DNA of 64,000 bases from Acidobacteriota bacterium (GTDB lineage Bacteria > Acidobacteriota > Thermoanaerobaculia > Multivoradales > Multivoraceae), in NCBI GenBank assembly GCA_003388555.1, contig QQVD01000020.1, positions 1-64,000 on the forward strand, written 5' to 3'. Below, piece after piece: positions 1 through 9,217 of this stretch. The notes beneath the pieces were generated by a model. That model saw nothing but the letters and a program-made list of their open reading frames with translations. It did no database searches and had not been told where the DNA came from. Each line of letters starts with the position of its first letter. Within the stretch, counting starts at the first letter, position 1. The translations under genes and the position numbers were made by a program.

Positions 1-432
1 GACGAGAGCGGCTGGAGTCGCGACATCCGGTGGCACAAGCGCGACGCCGAGGGCAACTGGACGGCGACCGAGATCCACCGCGAGGCGCGCAACGCGACCA
101 TCTACGGTCTCGCCACCGGCGATCTCGACGGCGACGGCGTCACCGATGTCGTCGCGGTGACCGACGACGCCGACCTGCTGATGTTCCGCGGCGAGGGCGG
201 CGGCAGGTTCTCGCGCATCGAGAACAGTCTCACCGAGCCGACCTTCACCTGCACCGGCCGGGCGGTCGAGCTGGACGACCTGGACGGCGACGGACGCGAC
301 GAGCTGACCGTGACCTTCGCCGGCGAGCCGGCGGTGGTCCCCGGGGTCGGCAGCTTCCCTGGATGCACTAATGAGGGTAGTATTCGCGTCTGGTCTCCCG
401 GTCCGATCGAGAAGATCGCGGCAGAGCCGTGA
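1..432 (+). CDS. FG-GAP/VCBS repeat protein, C-terminal part (5' end outside window)
   Basis: The open frame enters from the left edge and ends at a TGA at 430-432, giving the last 143 residues. Two acidic calcium-loop motifs are visible, GDLDGDGVTD (residues 40-49 of the fragment) and DLDGDGRDEL (93-102). These are typical of FG-GAP/VCBS beta-propeller blades found in secreted or surface proteins. Two cysteines lie in the last 45 residues. The next gene starts 6 bp downstream on the same strand, so the two are probably co-transcribed. Ligand and function cannot be told from the fragment. Confidence 0.75.
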   Translation, partial: DESGWSRDIRWHKRDAEGNWTATEIHREARNATIYGLATGDLDGDGVTDVVAVTDDADLLMFRGEGGGRFSRIENSLTEPTFTCTGRAVELDDLDGDGRDELTVTFAGEPAVVPGVGSFPGCTNEGSIRVWSPGPIEKIAAEP

Positions 433-438
433 TCGCCT

Positions 439-1401
439 GTGGCGTCGAGCCGGGCCGACCGCCCACCGATGTCCACCACAGCGCCAGCCAGCGACCTCTT
501 CGACCCGACCTCCGATCCCCTCGATCGGGCGCCGGAGGCAGTGCGTCGAGCCTGGGACGAGGCAGTCGCCTCGCTCGAGCGCGGCGAGCTCGAGGAGAGC
601 CGTGAGAGTCTGTGCGCGGCGCGCGACGCGGCCGAGGGTTTCGCGGAGCTCGAGGATCGTCTCGAATGTGCGCTGGCCGCGGTGCGCATCGAGCTCGGCG
701 AGGCGGTCTCCCGCGAGGCCCTGCGCGCGATCCTGATGCGCGCCGGCACGCCGATCGTCCTGCACCTGGCGGCCTACCAGATCGGTCGCCTGTTCGAGCT
801 CGAGGGCGCGGCGAAGAAGGCGCTCTTCTACGCCCGGCTCAGCCTCGAGCACGGGCGCCGCACCGGTCGCCCCGAGCTCGAGGCGCGCGCCCGCAACCTG
901 ATGGGCAACGCTCTCGCCGCCGACAGCTACTTCGAGCAGGCCAGGGCCGAGTACGCCAGCGCCCTGTCGCTCGACGCCGAGCCGCAGACTCCCTGGCGCG
1001 CCATGCTCGAGGAGAACATGGGCTACTGCGACGTCGTGCTGGGGGAGCTGGAGCGCGGTCTCACGGGCCTGTACCGCAGCCTCCGCCGGCTGGTTCGCCT
1101 CGGCGCCGAGCGGTTCCAGATCACCGCCCGCATCGACCTCGCGTACGGCCTCCTGCGGGCGGACCGTCCCGACCTCGCGACCCGCCATCTGCAGCGGGCG
1201 ATCGAGTTCGCCGAACGCCACGAGGACGGCCGCGCCCTGCGCAACGCCCTCTTCCTCGAAGCCGAGGCGGCCCACCGCCTCGGAAACACCTTCGCCGCCC
1301 GCCGCGCCACCCAGCGCCTGGGTGAGCTGACGGGATCCCCCGACCTGGCCGAGTACCTGCTGCACGCCGACGTGCTCGAGCTGGTCAACCTCAGAGCCTG
1401 A
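439..1401 (+). CDS. Helical-repeat (TPR-like) protein of unknown function
   Basis: A 320-residue Ala/Leu/Glu/Arg-rich protein with no signal peptide. Paired amphipathic helices run through nearly the whole length (about residues 30-305), with spacing and small/large alternation like tetratricopeptide repeats, so a cytoplasmic scaffold role is likely. The frame can start at GTG 439, 6 bp after the preceding stop, or at ATG 469, which gives 310 residues; neither has a clear Shine-Dalgarno. The gene lies between a secreted FG-GAP protein and another secreted protein, with gaps of 6 and 12 bp, suggesting one operon. I do not recognise a specific family. Confidence 0.65.
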   Translation: MASSRADRPPMSTTAPASDLFDPTSDPLDRAPEAVRRAWDEAVASLERGELEESRESLCAARDAAEGFAELEDRLECALAAVRIELGEAVSREALRAILMRAGTPIVLHLAAYQIGRLFELEGAAKKALFYARLSLEHGRRTGRPELEARARNLMGNALAADSYFEQARAEYASALSLDAEPQTPWRAMLEENMGYCDVVLGELERGLTGLYRSLRRLVRLGAERFQITARIDLAYGLLRADRPDLATRHLQRAIEFAERHEDGRALRNALFLEAEAAHRLGNTFAARRATQRLGELTGSPDLAEYLLHADVLELVNLRA

Positions 1402-1413
1402 GCTGCCACCGCC

Positions 1414-2802
1414 GTGTCTTCCTCACCCAGAGTCCCTGCTTCGAGCCTGCGCCCCAACGCGCAGGGTCGGGCCCTGCGCGCGGCGCTTCGTGGCGCATCG
1501 CTGGCCCTGCTCGCAGCGGTGGCGACGGCCGCCTCGGCGCAGATCGAGAGCGATCCCGTTCTCGACGGCTCGGGCACTCTGTATCGGGCCCTCGTCGGCA
1601 CCGAGGCGGAGCTCTTCCGTTTCGGTACCGGATTGGGTGACCGGCTCCTGCTCGCTCTCGACGTCAGCCGCGAGGGAGAGACCGAACGCCTCGTCGTTCC
1701 GGGCTCGATCGACGCTCTCGAGGCCACCAGCCCCCGGCTCGTGCACCTGGGAGCGAACCGCTCGGTCTACCTGCTCTGGGAGAGCCGCCTGAGCCTGCTG
1801 CACTCGCAGTTCAACCTCGTCGCCTACAGCCCCGAGGCCGGCTGGTCGCACACCACCGAGCTCTCCGGCCGGCCGTTCGCACGCAAGCTGCAGCCTTTCG
1901 TGATCCCCTACGGTGACGAGTACGACTCCGAGACCGCCACGCCTCGCACCTTCGTGCAGGTGATCTGGCGCGACGAGGAGGGGCGCATCTTCTTCGTCCC
2001 GTCCGCGGTCACAGCCGGCGAGATGCTCAGCACCGGACGGGCGCGCGACCTCAGCGAGGTCTTCCAGCTTCCCACCGGCGGTCTCGACACCTGGGACCTC
2101 GCCGTCCGGCGGGGAGAGCACCGCGGCGGCACCTGGATCGGCCGGCTCGATCGCGAGTCCGGTCGGATCGACCTGCTGCAGTCCCACATCGTCCCCGGGC
2201 CGCTGTCCCGCATCGCCGAGCAGGTGACGCAGACGATCCTGTCCGCCGATCCGAGCGCCACCCTCGAGACGGTCCGCGGCGACGCCCGCGCCACCATCGT
2301 CAACATCGGGCGCAGCTTCGAGCCCGCGCTGGCCGAGCTCCTGGCCGACGAGGTCGACGCCCGTCTCTCCCAGCTCCATGCTTCGTTCGACGACGGCGAC
2401 CTGCAGACCGTCGCCGGCGATGCGCGCGCCAGCATCGTCAACGTCGGCGCCCGCATCGAACGCGCCGGGTTCTCGCACGGTCAGCTGGGAGAGATCCCGT
2501 CGCTGCTGCTGCGCGTCGAGGAGCCCACGGCGGGAACGCCGACGGTGCACGACTGCATCGTCTTCCACCAGCTCACCTCCTTCGCCCCGGCCGAGCTCGA
2601 CCTGCGCGCGGCGCAGCTCCTGGTCTCGCGCGACGGCGAGCGACTCGCGGTGCTCAGCACCTCCGACGACGGCAGGCTGGCGAGCTACGCGATCTACGAG
2701 CAAAGCGAGTGGAGCGAGATCCGTCGTCTGCCGCTCGACATCGACGGCGGTGTCGCGACCCGCACACCGCGGCAGCTGTTGTCGGCCCTGATCGACGACT
2801 GA
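1414..2802 (+). CDS. Secreted protein of unknown function
   Basis: A 462-residue product from a GTG start. An N-terminal region with Arg residues is followed by a hydrophobic stretch (about residues 25-41) and an Ala-X-Ala site before QIESD, consistent with Sec export. The mature part is rich in beta-type sequence with repeated segments. Two segments resemble each other (around residues 288-298 and 332-342), both containing GDARA(T/S)IVN, so an internal duplication is likely. No catalytic motif is recognised. It follows the helical-repeat gene by 12 bp and is the last gene of this plus-strand run. Confidence 0.6.
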   Translation: MSSSPRVPASSLRPNAQGRALRAALRGASLALLAAVATAASAQIESDPVLDGSGTLYRALVGTEAELFRFGTGLGDRLLLALDVSREGETERLVVPGSIDALEATSPRLVHLGANRSVYLLWESRLSLLHSQFNLVAYSPEAGWSHTTELSGRPFARKLQPFVIPYGDEYDSETATPRTFVQVIWRDEEGRIFFVPSAVTAGEMLSTGRARDLSEVFQLPTGGLDTWDLAVRRGEHRGGTWIGRLDRESGRIDLLQSHIVPGPLSRIAEQVTQTILSADPSATLETVRGDARATIVNIGRSFEPALAELLADEVDARLSQLHASFDDGDLQTVAGDARASIVNVGARIERAGFSHGQLGEIPSLLLRVEEPTAGTPTVHDCIVFHQLTSFAPAELDLRAAQLLVSRDGERLAVLSTSDDGRLASYAIYEQSEWSEIRRLPLDIDGGVATRTPRQLLSALIDD

Positions 2803-3347
2803 TCGCGTCCCCGCCACGCCGCAGGCCGGAGTCCGGGGCAGCTCCCGCGTCGAACATCGGTTACCCGCAGGGAGATCCCTGTTGCCGGAGGCGCTCCCTC
2901 GGCTCGGCAGGGAGCTGCCACCCACCGGCAAGCCGTGGAGCGGGACGGCGCTCCCCACGCGGGCTCGGACGGAACGTGGTGGCGCCACGCCTTCCCCGCC
3001 GGGCTCGACGATCGTTGCTCGCAGGCCTCTGAGGGGTGAAGACAAGGACGATCGTGACCGCCACTCCTGGCGACGGGCGTTGCGGCCCCACTGCAGGGCA
3101 GCTCTGGACGACAGCTCTGCACGACAGGGCCAGTAACCTGCGTCAACGAGCCTTCGACGATCTGCTGACCTTCTCGCCGAGCGCTGCGAGCGCTCCAGCT
3201 CGGCCACACGCCGGCCGCGCGGCTCCGGCACGGTCGGCGCGCGGCAGCACGCGGCAGCAGCGAGCCTGCGGCCGGCGAGCCCGAGTCCACGGAAGGCGCG
3301 GCGGGGAGCCGCGGCGGCTGGCGCCTCTCAGACGCCGCGATGGCGCG
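2803..3347. other. 545-bp intergenic region, no gene seen
   Basis: This lies between two convergent genes. Frames here are short and have the arginine/proline-rich composition expected of GC-rich non-coding DNA. I see no RNA gene, no strong hairpin with a T-run and no mobile-element ends. Confidence 0.5.
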
Positions 3348-4625
3348 TCAGGAGGCCGCGGTGGCGATCTCGCGACCGGCCAGCCCGGCCGCCTCGTCGA
3401 GCTCGGCCTCGAGCAGGGCCCGATGCTGCTGGAAGCGGCGCATCTCTTCTGGCGCCAGCGGCTCGGCTGGCTCGTTGGGCAGCTGCAGCGGGTCGATCCA
3501 CCGGCCCGCACGCTGGACGCGGTAGTCGAGGTGCGGCGCCGTCGACAGGCCGGTGCTGCCGACGAAGCCGATCACGTCGCCCTGGCGCACCCGGGCGCCG
3601 GCCCTGATGCCCTGAGCGTAGCCGGAGAGGTGCAGGTACGCCGTCAGGTAGCCGTTGGCGTGCCGTACCTTGACCGTCTTCCCACCGCCGTTGGTCCACG
3701 CCGCCGAGGCCACGACTCCGTTGGCGGTGACCCGCACGGGGGTACCGGTGGGTGCACCGTAGTCGACCCCGTGGTGCGGGCGGTAGACCTTGAGCACCGG
3801 ATGGAAGCGGCGGTTGGAGAAGCGCGAGGTGACCCGCGAGTACGGTAGCGGCGAGCGCAGGAACTGCTTGCGCAGTGGCTTGCCGTCGGCGTCGTAGTAG
3901 CCGAGATCCTCGAAGCGGTAGGCGACGACCGGCTGGTCGCGGTTGACGAAGCGCACCGCGCTCACGTCGGAGATCTCGCGCACCCTGCCACCGACCCAGA
4001 CCGCCTCGTAGACGGCCGAGAAGGTGTCGCCCTCGCGCAGGTCACGGTTGAAGTCGATGTCCCACTGAAGCACGTCGGCGATGGCGTAGGCGAGCAGCGC
4101 GGGCCCCCCCGCCTCGACCACCGCCGCCTCGAAGCCGCCGTGCACGGTTCCTGCGACGTGGTGGGTGCGGGTGCGCCGCTCGTACTCACGGAACTGGCCC
4201 TGCCAGGCGCGATCCCTGACCAGGCGCAACTCGCCGCGCCCGTCCAGCGGCAGCAGCAGCCGACTCGGCCGCTGCTGCGCATCGCGGTAGAGCGCCAGCT
4301 CGGTGCCGGCCTGCAGGCGACGCGGATCGATGTGGCGCGCCATGGCCGCGGCGATGTCGTTCGCCTGGCGCCGGTCGAGGCCGACGCCTTCGAGCAGCCA
4401 TCCGACCAGACTCTGGCCGGACCGCATCGCGTGACGCTCGGGAGGCGCAAGCTGCGCCAGCTGCGCGGCGGGAAGGGCGTCGGTCCTGCCCAAGGCGGTG
4501 ACCGACTCAGGCCGTGTCGTGCTGTCCACCGCGACGCGCTCACCTGTCTGGCCGCCGAGCAGAAGTGCCAGCAGAGTGCAAGCCGCGAAGAGTCCGAAGA
4601 AGAGGAGGGAGAGGATCTGCCGCAC
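3348..4625 (-). CDS. M23-family murein endopeptidase (MepM-like)
   Basis: 425 residues with an N-terminal membrane anchor/signal (FFGLFAACTLLALLL). A LysM/OapA-like central region (about 60-240) is followed by a C-terminal M23 domain (about 270-390) with HHGVDYGAPTGTPV carrying the HxxxD zinc ligands. The second catalytic site reads TAPHLDYRV, so the usual HxH is HxD here. The family cuts peptidoglycan cross-links in the periplasm, as in E. coli MepM or Helicobacter Csd3. The GTG start at 4625 has GGAAG four bases upstream. It is a single gene, with long non-coding DNA on both sides. Confidence 0.88.
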   Translation of the reverse strand: MRQILSLLFFGLFAACTLLALLLGGQTGERVAVDSTTRPESVTALGRTDALPAAQLAQLAPPERHAMRSGQSLVGWLLEGVGLDRRQANDIAAAMARHIDPRRLQAGTELALYRDAQQRPSRLLLPLDGRGELRLVRDRAWQGQFREYERRTRTHHVAGTVHGGFEAAVVEAGGPALLAYAIADVLQWDIDFNRDLREGDTFSAVYEAVWVGGRVREISDVSAVRFVNRDQPVVAYRFEDLGYYDADGKPLRKQFLRSPLPYSRVTSRFSNRRFHPVLKVYRPHHGVDYGAPTGTPVRVTANGVVASAAWTNGGGKTVKVRHANGYLTAYLHLSGYAQGIRAGARVRQGDVIGFVGSTGLSTAPHLDYRVQRAGRWIDPLQLPNEPAEPLAPEEMRRFQQHRALLEAELDEAAGLAGREIATAAS

Positions 4626-5089
4626 GAATCTTCCGTGGTGGGTCGACTGGAATCGGCGAGACGAGTCGCGCCGCGGCGGGCGTAGGTCCGCACCTGGACC
4701 GACCGACGCTGCGAGCGGGAACTCGCCTCGACCGGCCGCAGCGACCTCCGGCCCGCCGCCGCCTCCCTCCCGGGGAAACCGCCTCGGGACCCGGAGACTC
4801 GCGGCGCACCGACGCTCGCGCGTCCGGCGCCGGATGACCTGAGCGGGACCTGACTACCGGAGGAGCATAGCGGAAGGACGACCCGAGAGCCAGGCTGCGG
4901 GAGCGATCCAGTCGTCGCCTCCCGAACGCCCGGAATCGCCGCGCTCAGAGGTCTCGCAGTCGATCCATGCGGGAGCGGAGACGTCGCCCTCGCTCAGGGT
5001 GCTGGTGGCGGAGCCAAGCCGCCGACGGGCGCCGAACAGCGTGCCGGAGCGCACCGACCGGGCCACCGCTGTCGCGCCGGTGGGTCGAC
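4626..5089. other. 464-bp intergenic region, no gene seen
   Basis: Upstream region of the M23 gene (minus strand) and downstream of a small minus-strand gene. Open frames here are short and unlike proteins. No RNA gene or repeat was recognised. Confidence 0.4.
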
Positions 5090-5302
5090 TCAGTGCTGCA
5101 CCGTCTGCTCGACGCGAAGGCGCAGACCGCCGGGCGCCGCCAGCCGGATGCTGGTACGCCTGCGGATCACTCGCGCCACGCGCGTGCAGTGGGGGCAGCT
5201 CTCGAGCATCTGCTGCAGCTGCCGGACCTCGGCCTCGGCCAGGGTCAACGACCGCTCGGCACGCGAGAAGAGGGCAAGGAGATCCTCCGGATACCGTTCC
5301 AT
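5090..5302 (-). CDS. 70-aa protein with a CPHC motif
   Basis: The reading frame has an acidic/leucine amphipathic helix (residues 1-34), a CPHC pair, then a basic segment (RVIRRRTSIRL) and a short beta-like tail. The ATG at 5302 is preferred because GAGG lies about eight bases upstream; an upstream GTG at 5344 would give 84 residues. The CxxC could bind metal or be redox active, but the ZAS anti-sigma signature (HxxxCxxC) is absent because there is no His four residues before the first Cys. It lies downstream of, and co-directional with, an ECF sigma gene, but 707 bp away. Function unknown. Confidence 0.45.
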   Translation of the reverse strand: MERYPEDLLALFSRAERSLTLAEAEVRQLQQMLESCPHCTRVARVIRRRTSIRLAAPGGLRLRVEQTVQH

Positions 5303-6009
5303 TCGCCGATCCTCGCTGCGGGAAGCTCCGTTCACCTGTCTCACCTTCGCTTCGCCTCAGATTTTCCGGGATGATCCAGGGTGGTGCTTTCGAGATGCTT
5401 GGTCAGGGCGCGGCGTCGGTCCGGCCCGCGGTCGCGCGGTCTTGCGCCAGTCTCGCCTCCGTGGCCGACGTAGGCTCGTTCGAGCACAGGGATCACGGTG
5501 GCTGCAGGGGGCCGGTGCTGACCCAGGCGAGGCGTCGATTCGGCTTTGCCGGCTTCGCGTGAGCGGTCCGAAGAGTGGGAGTTCCGCTCGCTCAGTAGCG
5601 GGACCGCTTCCCGCGCCACCGCCTTCAACGGCCCGTCGAGCAGGGCTATTCCGCCCATCCCCTCCCGCGCTCAGCATTCAACTGCCGAGAGAGTGGGCGG
5701 GCGGCCATCCGCGATTCGACCCAGGCCGCGATGAGTCGATATCGGGAGCTTCAGCCACGCAACGGCACCACGCTGCCTGCCGGCTTCGCGTGCACCGCGT
5801 GTTCACCGTGAGTGCTCGCAACTCAGGCGCCGGCAACGCGGCCATGCGGCGGAGCAGTAACGAGATGACAGAGAGGACATGCGGGGCTCCCCGGACCTAC
5901 TCGCCCGGATCTCGTCAGGAGCCCGTTGGTTCTGAGCAACGGCGCGAGGCCGGCGATCACCGCCGCCCCACACCCGCGCCGCACCCGCCGTGGAAGATCG
6001 AGGAAACCC
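5303..6009. other. 707-bp intergenic region, no convincing gene
   Basis: No frame has convincing protein character. A 15-bp exact direct repeat (tgccggcttcgcgtg) occurs at 5547-5561 and 5778-5792. No RNA fold or tRNA was recognised. A structured RNA cannot be excluded by eye. Confidence 0.4.
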
Positions 6010-6636
6010 TCAGCTCGAGCCGATCGGCTGGCTCCGCATCTTGTTCGGTGCCTCGTCGCGGCCGAGGTAGCCGCGCTCGCGGGCGTAGTTCAGCATCGCC
6101 GACTCGAGCAGGCGCCGTCCGCGATAGAGCCGACTCATCACGGTTCCGACCGGGATGTCGAGGATCGACGCGATCTCCTTGTAGGCGAAGTCCTCGAGAT
6201 CCGCCAGCACCACGACCATGCGGTAGTCCTCGGGCAGCGAGTCGAGCGCCTGCTGGATCTCACCGTCGAGCACCTGTTCGAGCATGTCGTCCTCGGGGCT
6301 GCGAGGAGCGTGCTTGCCGAAGTCGTCGTTCATGCGGAACTCGAACACGCCTTCGATGTCGCCGAAATCGCTCTGGGCGGGCTCGTTCTGCTTCTTGCGA
6401 TAGCGGTTGATGAAGGTGTTCTTCAAGATCTTGAACAGCCAGGCCTTGAAGTTGGTCCCTTCCTGGAACTTGTCGTAGTACTTGTAGGCCTTGAAGTACG
6501 TCTCCTGAACCAGGTCCTCGGCATCCTCCGAGTTGCGGGTCATCCGGAAGGCGGTGCTGTACAGAGAATCGAGGAACGGCATCGCGGCCGCCTCGAAGTT
6601 CCAACCACCCTGATGCTGTGCCTGACTGCTCTTCAT
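6010..6636 (-). CDS. RNA polymerase ECF-type sigma factor
   Basis: 208 residues from the ATG at 6636, chosen because AAGGGAAGG stands just upstream. Region 2 (about 20-85) contains [20 protein letters not shown] and the -10-binding helix around [19 protein letters not shown]. Region 4 (about 135-190) contains the helix-turn-helix [19 protein letters not shown]. The protein directs RNA polymerase to an alternative promoter class, usually in an envelope or stress response. No anti-sigma gene with a zinc-binding ZAS motif is adjacent, so how it is controlled is unclear. A sigma-54-like promoter stands upstream (6721-6736). Confidence 0.93.
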   Translation of the reverse strand: MKSSQAQHQGGWNFEAAAMPFLDSLYSTAFRMTRNSEDAEDLVQETYFKAYKYYDKFQEGTNFKAWLFKILKNTFINRYRKKQNEPAQSDFGDIEGVFEFRMNDDFGKHAPRSPEDDMLEQVLDGEIQQALDSLPEDYRMVVVLADLEDFAYKEIASILDIPVGTVMSRLYRGRRLLESAMLNYARERGYLGRDEAPNKMRSQPIGSS

Positions 6637-6720
6637 CGTTCGCCTTCCCTTCCGGCGACTCCACCGCTGGTGATGCGGCGTGGTCTGTCGGAGTGCGGTT
6701 CGCGTGCTGGTCTTTGTATT

Positions 6721-6736
6721 AGCACGATCGGTGCCA
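6721..6736 (-). promoter_or_regulatory. Sigma-54-type (-24/-12) promoter candidate for the ECF sigma gene
   Basis: Read on the minus strand the site is TGGCACCGATCGTGCT. The -24 GG and -12 GC are correctly spaced, and most of the TGGCAC(G)N4TTGC consensus is kept. It would start transcription about 70 bp before the sigma gene. TAATAC just downstream could instead be a sigma-70 -10 box. Confidence 0.4.
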
Positions 6737-6932
6737 TGTATTGGACGCGTGTTCGCGGCGTCCTCCAGCCAGCCACCGCCTCCGCCGCTCCTCCTCAGAG
6801 GACGGTTCGAATTCCCGTGACGAACGGATCCCTGCAACCCGTCTTACCCGTGTCCTCCCGACCCGTCCTCTCCAGGGGACATGTCGCTCTCTACGGACGC
6901 CCTCCCGAGGGGATGCCAATCTGGCCAAGACG

Positions 6933-6969
6933 ACACTGCCTCCCGCGCCGAAGCGACGGGAGGCAGTGT
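6933..6969 (-). terminator. Hairpin terminator candidate of the atp operon
   Basis: A perfect 13-bp inverted repeat, ACACTGCCTCCCG at 6933-6945 and its complement at 6957-6969, with an 11-nt loop. It lies about 70 bp past the atpE stop in the direction of transcription. Only a weak T-rich stretch (GTCTTGG) follows, so it may be an imperfect intrinsic terminator or a 3'-end stabiliser. Confidence 0.6.
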
Positions 6970-7039
6970 TCTGGGGCCCGTCGGCCAAGGGTGCCGACGA
7001 CCGCTCCGTCCGGGCGCCGGGAGGGCGCCGCCGAGATCC

Positions 7040-7351
7040 TCAGCCAGCCAGGCCGCGGATCTGGAAGACGATGACGAAGGTGAAGATGACCAGCGACTCC
7101 ATGAACGCGAGAGCCAGCAGCAGAGCGGTCTGGATGCGCCCCGAAGCTCCGGGGTTGCGCGCCATGCCCTCGGCCGCCGCGGCGGCCGCCCGACCCTGAC
7201 CGAGGCCGGCGCCAGCGGCGGCTACGCCGAGGCCGAGCGCGGCGATGCCGAGGCCGGTGCTGATCGCACCCCCCTCACTGTCCGCGGCGAGGGCCGGCGT
7301 CGCGACGGCACCGAGCAGGAGAACGAAGAGAAGAAAGAACGTCTTACGCAT
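7040..7351 (-). CDS. atpE: F0F1 ATP synthase subunit c
   Basis: 103 residues. It has an N-terminal hydrophobic leader ending ALAA (residues 1-23), then two membrane helices forming the rotor hairpin, with the polar loop ARNPGA (about 64-69). The ion-carrying Glu is E85 in [12 protein letters not shown]. The residues after the Glu (S-L-V-I-F) resemble proton-type rather than sodium-type rings, which usually have S-T...Y. The leader is not universal; several deltaproteobacterial and acidobacterial c subunits have one. It is the last gene of atpZ-I-B-E, 11 bp after atpB, and is followed by a strong hairpin. Confidence 0.95.
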   Translation of the reverse strand: MRKTFFLLFVLLLGAVATPALAADSEGGAISTGLGIAALGLGVAAAGAGLGQGRAAAAAAEGMARNPGASGRIQTALLLALAFMESLVIFTFVIVFQIRGLAG

Positions 7352-7362
7352 GGTCGAGGCTC

Positions 7363-8094
7363 CTAGTGTTCCGACGCCTCGGCGCCGGCGATGTAGACCG
7401 AAGTGAGCATGATGAAGATGAAGGTCTGGATGAACGCGGCGAACAGCCCGAGGGCCATCAGCGGCAGAGGCAGCAGGAACGGCACGAGGGCGAAGAAGAC
7501 GCCCACCGCCACGTGCTCGCCGAAGATGTTGCCGTACAGACGCACGCCGAGGGAGAGGACCCGGGCGAGATGGCTGAGGATCTCGAGCAGGAACATGAGC
7601 GGCCAGAGCCAGACCGGTGGCGGCCCCGGGCCGAGGAACTGTTTGACGTAGCCGATGCCGTGCTCGCGCACGCCGAGTACGTGGTAGATCACGCAGGCGG
7701 TGATCGACAGCGCGAAGGTGACCCACGGGCTCTGGGTCGGCGGCTGCAGGAAGAAGAAGTGGCCGCAGAGGTTCGACAGGAAGATGAACAGCGCGAAGCC
7801 GCCGATCAGCGGCAGGAAGCGCTTCGCGGCGCCGTGCCCGATCACGTCCTCGAGCATGTTCGAGAGCGCCTGCACGATGATCTCGAACAGCTGCTGGAAC
7901 CAGCCCGGCTCGGTGCGGCGCATGCGTAGGCGCAGGACGCCGCCGAGTACGCAGACCACCACGAACACGAACAGCGACATGACCACGTGCTCGGGCAGCA
8001 CCGGGAAGACCTCGTCGAGGCCCACTGCCGGCGCCACCTCGGTCCAGACGTCGTTGACCGGTTGGTAGAAGATCGAGTGTTTGTCGGCTGCCAT
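7363..8094 (-). CDS. atpB: F0F1 ATP synthase subunit a
   Basis: 243 residues, an integral membrane protein with five or six hydrophobic segments. The essential stator arginine is R185 in [15 protein letters not shown], the family hallmark for proton transfer to the c ring. A second conserved segment, [15 protein letters not shown], is near the C terminus. The start ATG at 8094 lies 135 bp after the atpI stop, with no clear Shine-Dalgarno. atpB directly precedes atpE. The gene for subunit b and all F1 genes are absent from this window, so they must lie elsewhere. Confidence 0.95.
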   Translation of the reverse strand: MAADKHSIFYQPVNDVWTEVAPAVGLDEVFPVLPEHVVMSLFVFVVVCVLGGVLRLRMRRTEPGWFQQLFEIIVQALSNMLEDVIGHGAAKRFLPLIGGFALFIFLSNLCGHFFFLQPPTQSPWVTFALSITACVIYHVLGVREHGIGYVKQFLGPGPPPVWLWPLMFLLEILSHLARVLSLGVRLYGNIFGEHVAVGVFFALVPFLLPLPLMALGLFAAFIQTFIFIMLTSVYIAGAEASEH

Positions 8095-8229
8095 GGCTAG
8101 CTGAGGAGGCGCCCGGTGAGACGTCTTCGGTTCGCAGCACGCCGCGGCGCCGGCGAAGAGCCGACGCTGGCCGCTGCGCGAAGCCGCACCAGGTTCTTGG
8201 TGATCTGCGAGGGGTTGCGGAGGGCGGTC

Positions 8230-8769
8230 CTAGGGATCGGCTTCGAAGAGCTGGTGGAGCGCTTCGAGCATCAGCGCGGCCGGAACGACTGCGAGGCCGA
8301 GGTAGAGCGCGAGGGGCCTCGTGAGCCCGAGACGTGCCACGAAGACCAACGTCAGGGCGAGTATGCCGAGTCGGAGCAGCCCGAAGTGGAGTCCACCGCC
8401 TCGCTGGCGAGACAGGCCTCGAACCTGGGCGGCCAAGCCGCGGAAGCTGACGATAGCGACGGCCCCTGTGACTGTCAAGACGAACAGGGCGTAGGCATCG
8501 CCGCGTGCCAGGAGCAGCGCGAAGAGCGCCGCGAGGAGCAGCAGAGCCTTGCGCTCGACCCGTCGGCGAAGGCGTTCCACGGGCTCTGCGGAGGGTGGCT
8601 CCGGGCGCACCTCCCGGCCCTCCTCCCCAGTCTCCCTGAGGACGCTGGCGCTGCCCTCCCGGCCGCCGGGTCCACTACCGACGCTGCGGTCGGGCGCAGT
8701 CGAAACGGCACCGCCGACGTCCGCCGCCGGCTCCTGCCGCTGCGTCGGCCGCAGCTCGTCGCCGTTCAT
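8230..8769 (-). CDS. atpI: ATP synthase subunit I-like membrane protein
   Basis: 179 residues from ATG 8769, starting MNGDELRP. The first about 70 residues are polar, Pro/Gly/Glu-rich and low complexity. The rest holds about four short membrane helices ([62 protein letters not shown]). Position between atpZ and atpB and this helix pattern match AtpI, a factor assisting c-ring assembly or Mg2+ supply. Sequence motifs are weak in this family, so the call rests mainly on context. A later start would shorten the polar tail. Confidence 0.7.
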   Translation of the reverse strand: MNGDELRPTQRQEPAADVGGAVSTAPDRSVGSGPGGREGSASVLRETGEEGREVRPEPPSAEPVERLRRRVERKALLLLAALFALLLARGDAYALFVLTVTGAVAIVSFRGLAAQVRGLSRQRGGGLHFGLLRLGILALTLVFVARLGLTRPLALYLGLAVVPAALMLEALHQLFEADP

Positions 8770-8917
8770 CCCGCCGCTCTCACGAACACTCCCGCGGCAG
8801 CCACCGCCCTCCGCCGCCGGCGCTGCCAGATCGGCCGCACACTCATCGCGACGCATCGGCCGGCGGCCACTGGGCGGCACTGGCGGCCACTCTCGACGCT
8901 GTGCCCGGACACCGCGC

Positions 8918-9217
8918 TCAGCTCCGCTCATCCTGCTTCTGCAGCAGCATCGCGGTCTTGTAGACGTTGTAGAACCCGGCCGCGAGTCCGAATCCACCGC
9001 CGATCCAGCCGCCGGTCTCGGCGGCCCCGAACCAGCCGCCGACGAACTTGCCGGCGAAGTAGCCGAGCAGCAGCGCGATCGGGAAGACCAGTCCGACGGT
9101 CGACAGGTCGGCCATGCGCACCGCCTGCCGGCGCTTCTCCCTGCGCTCGAGGTCCTCTTCGGGAGAGCCGTCAGCGACCTCCCCCGGAGTCCTCTCACCG
9201 CCGTCGTCGTGTTGCAT
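8918..9217 (-). CDS. atpZ: AtpZ/AtpQ-like F0 accessory protein
   Basis: 99 residues from ATG 9217, which has GGAGA seven bases upstream; an ATG at 9277 would add 20 residues. A charged N-terminal part is followed by two membrane helices, VGLVFPIALLLGYFAGKFVG and a glycine-rich second helix GWIGGGFGLAAGFYNVYK, the pattern of AtpZ. AtpZ and AtpI together are reported to form a Mg2+/Ca2+ channel associated with ATP synthase in alkaliphilic Bacillus. First gene of the atpZ-I-B-E cluster, divergent from rfaE1 across a 180-bp gap that should hold both promoters. Confidence 0.8.
   Translation of the reverse strand: MQHDDGGERTPGEVADGSPEEDLERREKRRQAVRMADLSTVGLVFPIALLLGYFAGKFVGGWFGAAETGGWIGGGFGLAAGFYNVYKTAMLLQKQDERS

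Noticed and set aside
6800-6820. GGTTCGAATTCCC resembling a tRNA T-arm
   Set aside because: The 5-bp T-stem does not pair and no acceptor or anticodon arms fit upstream, so this is chance.
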